64,000 nucleotides of DNA from Verrucomicrobiota bacterium. GTDB taxonomy: Bacteria; Verrucomicrobiota; Verrucomicrobiae; Limisphaerales; UBA11358. The DNA is taken from assembly GCA_014860005.1 (NCBI GenBank), contig JACZKP010000195.1:4308-68307 (forward strand). Direction: 5' to 3'. The position numbers and the translations under genes were made by a program. Below, in pieces: positions 58,701 to 64,000 of the stretch (position 1 is its first letter; each line of letters starts with the position of its first letter). The notes beneath the pieces were generated by a model. That model saw only the letters and a program-made list of their open reading frames with translations. It did no database searches and had not been told where the DNA came from.

Positions 58701-61700
58701 GGCGGGATTATACATGATCTCATTGATCACCAGATGATCCTGCGGCAATTGCGCAACCCCGGTGTAGGTGATCGTAATGCTGTCCGATAATCCGCCGATC
58801 TGGTTGCCGTAAGAATCAAACGCCTGAAGATTGAGCGCGTTAGCACCCGGGCCGAGAGCGTATTGGAGCGCCCATTGCGTGAGGCCAGTCCAGGTCACCG
58901 GATAGGCCACGCCATTGATCTTGATGGTCTTGACCTGCACGGGCGCGTTGCCGGTGAGGGTGACGAGGTTCTGACTGGTGCTGAAGTTGTTGCCGCCGTT
59001 GACGGTGAACTCGAAGTTGGCGGCGACACTGGCCAGTTGTTGCAGAATGTAAGTCCGGCGCTCGCTGATCCAGGTCTTGATGTCGGCGGGGGAGGCGGCG
59101 CTGATGCTGTTCGCCTGCAATGCCGCATAGGTCGCGTCCATGACCGGGCCGGAAGTGGTGCTCAGCAGCGGACCATTCGCGGCATCGTAAAATGCGCGGA
59201 GATAGACGCGGCGGAAAGGCGGGTGTTGATACATCCGGCCAATCGTCGGGTCGTTGACGTTGAACAAGCTGGCCGTGGCACTGTCACTGCCGCCGCCCAG
59301 CGAGAAATCCAGGTCCCACAACAACATCTTCCATCCATCGGCCTGGGGTTTGTAGGTAAACTGATTTTTGCCGCGATTATAGCCGTAACCATCCCAGTCC
59401 GCGACGATGCGGCGCGCGGCAAAGACGCGCAGCCACTGCTCGACATCCACCAGTGCTTCGACGGCTTCGGTATAGGCTTCCGTGCCCGGCGTGTTCAGGG
59501 CGTCCACGAGGGCGAACAGCCGGGTGTAGTCGTCGTCAAGACCGCGATTGGATTTCTTCTCCCAGTTCCAGCGGTAGCGGGCCTGCTTCTTGGCTCCGCC
59601 GGTGGTGGTGAAGTTCTGCAGCGTCGCATCAATGTTGAATTCCCGGGTGACGCTGTCGTTGAACTCGAACCAGTCGTCAATTTTGAAAATCTCGCCGCGG
59701 TCGTCATTGGGGAACCAACTGCGGATGAAATCGGAATTGGGTTGCTGGGAATCCGCGTAGATGTCGCCACGTTTGCTGCCGTTGACGTAAAGGTGGACGT
59801 AGCGCTGATAACTGAAGGGCACGCCGAGTTGTTCAGCGATCCAGAAGGAGGTCTTTTCGCGCTGGCGCGTGTTGTCCCGGCCGGGTTCGAGGGTGTCGAA
59901 GTTGAATTCGTCGGCCCCCAGCACCGTGTCGTCCTTCGGCATGGTCCAGACGTAGGCGCACAGGTTGCCCACCGGACTGTTGTAACCGGGACGAATGAAC
60001 GGACTGCCGCGATAACGTCCGCCGGCGTTGTACACCGCGCGGAAATTGCCATAGACGAACGTGCCGTCCATGGCCTCGTTGCTGAGTTTCTCGCGCGCCG
60101 CCCAGGTGTTGATGTTGGCCTGGGTCATCCACAAGCGGTAAACGCCGAACGTGCCGGGCGGACTGGCGTCGCCAAAGCGGACCAGACACTCGCGATCCGG
60201 GGCGTCGTCGGGGAAACGGGTCGTGGCCGGAGCACTGACGTGCGCGTCGGTGGCCCGGAGGTGGAAGGCAATCAGCGTGCCCGCGGACTGACCCGGGATG
60301 GTGGCGCTGTAAAAACCGGCACCGCTATAGACCATGCTGACAATGTTGAGATTGGTGGAGGGGTCCGCGCGATAGACCAGTTGCAGGCTGGCCAGACCGT
60401 CGGGATCATGGACCTGGGCGACGACCTGCACGGCTTGGCCGCCGGTGGGCAGGATGGGCGTGTGGTTCACACTGTGGATGGCGGGGCCGGCATTGACCAC
60501 GGCACGACTGTTCGGCGCGCCGGGCGTGCCGAGGTTTGGCGGAGCGACCAGCTTGCCAGCCGCTTCGAGATAGTTTCCTTTGAGACGCAGCAGGAGGTTC
60601 GTCTGCCCGGACAGCCAGCGGGCCTTGGTGCGAAGCGTTACGGTCTGACCGTTGGCGAAACCGCTCGTGAGCTTGATTTTGATCCGATTGGCGCCATTGT
60701 CACCGCCGCCGCTGGCACGCAGGTGAAGACTGCGGCTGCTCTCAAAGCCCTCGGTGGTATTCAGGCGCGATTGAACATGGTTGCCCTGGAGCACCCAACC
60801 GGCCAGGCCGGATTCGAAGGTGCTGTTGGCCACCCGATTCGGACCGCCCGCCAGAAACACTTCCACGTTGTCCAGCAGACATTCGCCCGCGCCGAGGAGC
60901 ATGATGTGGAGTTCATCGCTGGCACCATTGCCATTGTCCAACACCCCGGTGTGTTCCACCGTCATCCAACTGCTCTTGGCGGTTTCGTCGCTGTCGGCCC
61001 AATTCGCCGCCAACCGGTTGTCGCTCCGGGCATCCTTAAGCTCAAGGCTGCTGCCGCCGCGGTCCGCCCAACGCGCCCAGCGTCCGCCGTCTTTGTAATC
61101 CACCTCGTCCACGACGATGTAAATGGTGTTGGTGACGGCCACGCTGTTGTTGGTGGTGACGGTTTGTGCCACCTTCGCCAACGCAATCCGTTCCCCGCCG
61201 TTGGCGAGATTGCCGCTGAAGTTGCCGATGGCGTTGGCGGGATTCAGGCCGGGGTAGTTGGTCAGCAGGCGATTCACATTCCGGGCTACCACCAGGTAAC
61301 CGTTGGCCGCGATGGTCGTGTTGGTCGGGAAGGTGTAGTTGATGCCAGCGGAGAAACGCCAGCCGCTGAGATTCACCGGGGAACCGCTCAAGTTGCGGAG
61401 TTCGACATACTCATCCAGGTCGTTGTCCGTCATCGGGCTGAACATGAGTTCGTTGATGACCACGCTGCGGGCCAGATGTTTCGCATTGGCCGCGCCGGGC
61501 GTCGGGTCGGTCAATTCGTGGAAGTTCGGCGCGCCGTCGGGGTAACGGCCAAGGGCAACACCGTTGTCCTGGGCTTCAAAACGAAGAGCGTCAATGACGC
61601 GCGTGCCAGCGGGATTCTTCAGGTAAACTTCCTCGCCCAGCGTGCTGAACGCAAAACCGAGTTGCGTTTCGGTGAACGAAACAAATCCGCCCGCCGGAAT

Positions 61701-63551
61701 CACCGTTGAGCCGGGAATGGTGAACTTGTCAATGTCTGGCCGGTCACTCAGGGTGCAACCGGACAGGTCCACCGCCTGGCTGCCGTAATTGTAGAGTTCA
61801 ACGAAATCCTCCTGGGGCAGATCGGTGTGGATGAGCAGTTCGTTGATGACGATGGTCCGGTAGGGATCGCTGATCGCGGTATCCGCTTTGCCCGGCGAGC
61901 CGACGACCAGATCGCTCGCGGCCCACGCGCGAACATCTCCCTCCCCATACGAGGGTCGGGCGAGGACCAGCGAATGTCCCGCGCCATCCGCCGCCAACGG
62001 CCAGGGCGGCGCATCCGAGTATTCCACCTCCAGCAGAATGGCGTTGCGCGGATTGCGCAATCGCAGAAGGCCAGAAATATTGGGCAAATTGCCGGTGAAC
62101 GGGCCGACGACATTACCGATACCATAGACGAACTGAATATCCGCCGGAGCTGCGGCCACCACCAGGTAGCTTCGCGCGCCCAGGGTTGTGCCGGGCGGGA
62201 ACGTGTAATCCACCGCGCCGGAGATACGATAGCCGGACAGATTGTGCGGCTCGGCCTCGGAATTGAAGAATTCGATGAACTCGAGATTGCGCCCATCCGG
62301 ACGTTTGGTCGGATGATACATGATCTCCGTGATGGCCAGGCCGGTGCGGCGGGTCGAGGGGCCAGGCGGTTCGGCGGCGCCTTTTACAAAGTTCATGCCC
62401 ACCGGAGTGAACGTGAGGGAGAAGGTGCGCTGGCTGCCCCCCAGAATCGTGTTGGGTGTCGTAGCGCGGTCGCGCACGTTGTTGACGGTCAGTGTATAGG
62501 TGGGGCCGGCAGCTAGAGCCGAGGTTTCCAGCACAATCGTGCGGTCATCGCCGCCAAAGCGGGCGGCGCTGACGGTGGCGCTTTGGTTGAGTGAATAATT
62601 ACCCGCATTGGTCGCGCTCGCGGCCTCAACCGGTTCGGAGTAAAGCACCGTCACGCGGGTGTTGTCGCCGAGATTGACCACTGATACGAGCGTGGGCCGG
62701 TTCGTGTCCGCCAACACCGTCAGCGTGGCGGCGGTGCTATTCGTCCAGCCATACGCGTTGGTGATGCCGCAGGAAAACGTGCTGCCGCTGTCACCCAGCA
62801 CCACCGGCGAAAGCGCATACGCACTGGCGGTCGCGCCCGGGATGTTCACTCCGCTGCGCTTCCACTGGAAGGTGGCGCCCAACATGCGGGAGAGCGACAC
62901 ACTGAACGTCGCCGTGCCGCCCTCGACCACCGAGGTATTGGTCGGCTGACTCGTGATCTGCGGCGGTCCCAGGCCGTAAGGCACACAGCGCGACGCGGGG
63001 ATCGGTTCTTCAATCGTGCCGCTGGGCAGCCGCCAGCGCACGGCCAGATTGTCGCCGCCGCCGCCCTCTTTCATCAGCGCCTCGATGTAATAGCGCTGGC
63101 CGGCTTGCAGCGGGATGAGGGCGGATTGCTGATTGGCTTCCTTGGTCCATTGGCGCGAAGAGGTCCAGGTCGTCACCCAGGCAATCAGTCGCCGGTTGGC
63201 CGGGGTTTCGTCAGTGCTCAGAAAAAGCTGCCCGCCGTCGTCGCTGGCGATCCAGAACTGGTAATTGCCGGTGGTGGGCGCGGTGATGACCGCCATCAGC
63301 CGTTGACCGTAGTCCTCATATACATCGGTCGGCGCCTCGAAAAAGTCGGTCAGCACGCCTTCAAAGGAAGGGTTGTTGGGGAAGGCGGGATTGTTGGTGA
63401 GATCGGCCACGGCGGTGCCGCCAATGTTCAACCACACCTCGCGCAAGATGCCGGATGACTGGGCGTTTGCCGATTGCACCATTGGCCCGCAGGCCAGCAG
63501 GAACAGCGTGAGGAGCACGAGACGGCTTTTGGTTCTGAAAACTTCAAACAT
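55707..63551 (-). CDS. Giant secreted PA14 / Ig / lamin-tail / CotH / cadherin-like protein
   Basis: A 2614-aa exported protein; signal peptide LVLLTLFLLACGPMVQSANA. Order of domains (rough residues): PA14 37-175 (NYQFWIASDDGGQLFLS); Ig-like 180-265; SbsA-like 270-365; three lamin-tail domains at about 400-520, 564-690 and 695-800 (LAITEIMYHPTKRPDGRNLE; VINELLIHTDLPQEDFVELY; VINELMFSPMTDNDLDEYVE); CotH kinase-like core about 1124-1467 (GVYRLWMTQANINTWAA; YRGSPFIRPGYN; VADWDGYGYNRGKNQFTYK; MLLWDLDFSLGGG); further lamin-tail copies from 1605; three He_PIG/cadherin-like repeats 2247-2540 (NEHSLLSFLVTATDP). It ends FYRVRLAP. CotH homologues can be protein kinases; its role outside the cell is unknown. 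ATG 63551 starts the signal peptide; upstream frame is promoter DNA. Confidence 0.85.
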   Translation of the reverse strand: MFEVFRTKSRLVLLTLFLLACGPMVQSANAQSSGILREVWLNIGGTAVADLTNNPAFPNNPSFEGVLTDFFEAPTDVYEDYGQRLMAVITAPTTGNYQFWIASDDGGQLFLSTDETPANRRLIAWVTTWTSSRQWTKEANQQSALIPLQAGQRYYIEALMKEGGGGDNLAVRWRLPSGTIEEPIPASRCVPYGLGPPQITSQPTNTSVVEGGTATFSVSLSRMLGATFQWKRSGVNIPGATASAYALSPVVLGDSGSTFSCGITNAYGWTNSTAATLTVLADTNRPTLVSVVNLGDNTRVTVLYSEPVEAASATNAGNYSLNQSATVSAARFGGDDRTIVLETSALAAGPTYTLTVNNVRDRATTPNTILGGSQRTFSLTFTPVGMNFVKGAAEPPGPSTRRTGLAITEIMYHPTKRPDGRNLEFIEFFNSEAEPHNLSGYRISGAVDYTFPPGTTLGARSYLVVAAAPADIQFVYGIGNVVGPFTGNLPNISGLLRLRNPRNAILLEVEYSDAPPWPLAADGAGHSLVLARPSYGEGDVRAWAASDLVVGSPGKADTAISDPYRTIVINELLIHTDLPQEDFVELYNYGSQAVDLSGCTLSDRPDIDKFTIPGSTVIPAGGFVSFTETQLGFAFSTLGEEVYLKNPAGTRVIDALRFEAQDNGVALGRYPDGAPNFHELTDPTPGAANAKHLARSVVINELMFSPMTDNDLDEYVELRNLSGSPVNLSGWRFSAGINYTFPTNTTIAANGYLVVARNVNRLLTNYPGLNPANAIGNFSGNLANGGERIALAKVAQTVTTNNSVAVTNTIYIVVDEVDYKDGGRWARWADRGGSSLELKDARSDNRLAANWADSDETAKSSWMTVEHTGVLDNGNGASDELHIMLLGAGECLLDNVEVFLAGGPNRVANSTFESGLAGWVLQGNHVQSRLNTTEGFESSRSLHLRASGGGDNGANRIKIKLTSGFANGQTVTLRTKARWLSGQTNLLLRLKGNYLEAAGKLVAPPNLGTPGAPNSRAVVNAGPAIHSVNHTPILPTGGQAVQVVAQVHDPDGLASLQLVYRADPSTNLNIVSMVYSGAGFYSATIPGQSAGTLIAFHLRATDAHVSAPATTRFPDDAPDRECLVRFGDASPPGTFGVYRLWMTQANINTWAAREKLSNEAMDGTFVYGNFRAVYNAGGRYRGSPFIRPGYNSPVGNLCAYVWTMPKDDTVLGADEFNFDTLEPGRDNTRQREKTSFWIAEQLGVPFSYQRYVHLYVNGSKRGDIYADSQQPNSDFIRSWFPNDDRGEIFKIDDWFEFNDSVTREFNIDATLQNFTTTGGAKKQARYRWNWEKKSNRGLDDDYTRLFALVDALNTPGTEAYTEAVEALVDVEQWLRVFAARRIVADWDGYGYNRGKNQFTYKPQADGWKMLLWDLDFSLGGGSDSATASLFNVNDPTIGRMYQHPPFRRVYLRAFYDAANGPLLSTTSGPVMDATYAALQANSISAASPADIKTWISERRTYILQQLASVAANFEFTVNGGNNFSTSQNLVTLTGNAPVQVKTIKINGVAYPVTWTGLTQWALQYALGPGANALNLQAFDSYGNQIGGLSDSITITYTGVAQLPQDHLVINEIMYNPAAPDAEFIEIHNRSTLTAFDLSNYRLNGVGFNFPEGTIIPPNGYVLAVENHAAFLSAYGLGLPVRGVYSGALDNGGETLRLIRPGLTPELDLLIDEVTYDDDPPWPGIADGFGPSLQLINSTLDNNRVANWAAVAGSGSSLSNSLIAITDSWKYEQSGTDLGTSWRQPGYNDTAWPSGAALLYVEGDPLPAPKSTPLTLGRTTYYFRKSFNFTGNPATTTLAAQFVIDDGAVVYLNGVEVLRLGMPTGTITYSTFANRTVDNAVYEGSFDLSSAALVQGVNVIAVEVHQVNATSSDIVFGMTLNATSSGGLPYTPGAPNSVGTTLTTLPTLWLNEVQAQNVTGPQDRFGERDPWVELHNSGTGPISLNGFYLTDNYTNLTRWAFPAGTTLNAGEFSLVWLDGQPAQTGAGELHTSLALSSPTGSVALVQVVNNRTSIVDYLNYNLPVADRSYGAFPDGTPTKRTRFYIPTPAAPNTNGYPEVPVVINEWMAGNTSTINDPLDGRFDDWFELYNPSEEPVDLSGFTLTDNLANPAKWTIPNGVTLQPGAFLLVWADGQPEQNGQGPHLHADFSLSLAGEAIGLFAPNGFPITSVTFGPQTNDVSEGFWPDGGAERYFMTTPTPGAPNQIPGHANQPPVLGAIGNRAGNEHSLLSFLVTATDPNAGQTLTYSLDEGAPAGAAINSESGVFTWTPTEVQGPGVYGITIRVTDDGTPNLSDSETITVTVNEVNTAPVLHPIGNQTVNEATLLTFTALATDSDIPENTLTFSLDEGAPAGAAIVPNTGVFTWTPTAQQAPGVYPVTIVVTDNGVPPLNAAETISITVNEVIQPNQPPQLSPIADVALLAGRTLNLTNTATDPDVPPQTLTFQLLSAPAGMTLDASSGWLTWRPLIAQAGTTNGVVLRVADSGTPTLTDTQSFVVTVLSPALPYLSAPSVSNGSFSLLVHGDEGPDYVIERAHAASPTNWLPLATNLSPTLPFDWSEPASSNALPNFYRVRLAP

Positions 63552-63878
63552 GTTGCTTGAGGGGGTGGATTGTTGGGCGGCTGATTGCCACCATGAGCCG
63601 AGGAAGGTGTGCGTCGTCGTCGTGCAACTTCCCAAGCCTCGCGACGAACCTCCTGACACTGCCCGACAGCACCCTGTGATTACGTTGACTCTGTTCATTT
63701 TGCGTAACGCCCGGGCGATAACATACACAACCTGCCTCGACTTGGCTCGCAAAAGTTGCGAGCGAGTCGCAAAAACCAGCGTAATCAGACAACCCAAAAC
63801 ATTAGCGACTCGCACAAAAGATCACTTTGAGGTGAAATTTTGATTGATTGCATATCACCGGCATGGTGTTATGGTCGC
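63552..63878. other. Upstream region of the giant secreted-protein gene
   Basis: No gene is seen. It holds hairpin CTCGCAA-AAG-TTGCGAG (63746-63762) and inverted 9-mers GCGAGTCGC (63762-63770) and GCGACTCGC (63805-63813). TCGCA-box sequences occur three times. It may be an operator for the giant gene, or the border of the IS1380-like element to the right. Confidence 0.45.
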
Positions 63879-64000
63879 GTGCCTGCTTTCAAAAAGAAAA
63901 ACTGCCGCTTCCACCTCGCTCTGGCTACCGGCGAGAACCTTTCCTCCCACGGCGGCCAGATCCTCATCGACGCCCTGGCCGCCCGTTTTGATCTCTGGAA
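63879..64000 (+). CDS. IS1380-like transposase, 5' part (runs off window)
   Basis: The first 40 codons of an open frame starting at GTG 63879: VPAFKKKNCRFHLALATGEN then LSSHGGQILIDALAARFDLW. This resembles the N-terminus of IS1380-family transposases, where a basic start precedes a L-x-S-x-x-G-x-x-L-L block; the family assignment is tentative because the DDE core is outside the window. An ATG at 63871 is in another frame. The AT-rich stretch just upstream (63840-63875) may contain the element's end and promoter. Confidence 0.55.
   Translation, partial: MPAFKKKNCRFHLALATGENLSSHGGQILIDALAARFDLW

Noticed and set aside
58863..61709. A 948-codon plus-strand open frame opposite the giant secreted-protein gene
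   Set aside because: Its translation is rich in Arg, His, Gly and Val with no domains, and it mirrors the codon bias of the true minus-strand gene.

Overview
The window looks like chromosomal DNA of a verrucomicrobial bacterium, probably of the Pedosphaera/Limisphaera group. This rests on content, not on a search: two H-x9-DG-type pseudopilins, a TIGR04073-like lipoprotein, a PEP-CTERM surface protein, giant lamin-tail/CotH secreted proteins with FYRV-type C-termini, a Ser/Thr kinase with a SecD-head C-terminus next to an ECF-type sigma factor, and many palindromic repeats. The DNA is GC-rich except for an AT-rich island at about 11.6-13.2 kb.

Layout. 0-5.4 kb: 5' part of ispE (minus), a TIGR04073-type lipoprotein, a NIF3-family protein, a pseudopilin and a secreted Ig-domain protein. 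5.4-11.6 kb: a sialic-acid-type catabolic cluster with a NanA-like lyase (minus), divergent from a GntR/LacI hybrid regulator, a sialidase, and one polypeptide joining a NanM-like Kelch mutarotase to a sodium:solute symporter. 11.6-13.4 kb: an AT-rich island of three small minus-strand genes, bounded by two copies of the symporter 3' end. 13.5-21.1 kb: a multi-hairpin repeat, Ppx/GppA, a radical SAM protein, a VCBS-GH10 xylanase fusion, and a CPA2/Kef-type antiporter coupled to a 41-aa membrane protein. 21.3-26.9 kb: a 1609-aa membrane Ser/Thr kinase (carrying several in-frame palindromic repeats) and a sigma factor. 26.9-34.7 kb: a PqaA-like lipoprotein, a GT81 (GpgS-like) enzyme, an NtrC/histidine kinase pair, and a USP-USP-REC fusion. 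34.9-41.0 kb: a complete, overlapping mrpABCDEFG Na+/H+ antiporter operon. 41-46.4 kb: a DUF2062 protein, glycosyltransferase, HAD hydrolase, orphan antitoxin-like gene, Ca2+/cation antiporter and threonine aldolase. 46.8-47.7 kb: a decayed mosaic of IS110, IS4 and hydrolase fragments.

47.8-52.2 kb: a cobalamin riboswitch followed by a tightly overlapping gene string: PEP-CTERM surface protein, CWC-DUF5522 protein, secreted protein, BtuF-like corrinoid-binding protein, and pseudopilin. This is the best candidate here for an undescribed system: a B12-regulated cell-surface/scavenging module without an adjacent btuB or btuCD. 52.4-55.6 kb: a pair of M16 peptidases (one without the zinc motif). 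55.7-63.6 kb: a 2614-aa PA14/Ig/lamin-tail/CotH/cadherin-like secreted protein. The window ends in the start of an IS1380-like transposase.

The unifying oddity is the number of palindromic repeat modules, several of them sitting inside reading frames (kinase catalytic domain and activation loop, MrpA C-terminus, a pseudopilin leader). No tRNA, rRNA or CRISPR array was recognised. Start codons were often chosen from signal peptides or gene overlaps, because Shine-Dalgarno sequences are weak in much of the window.
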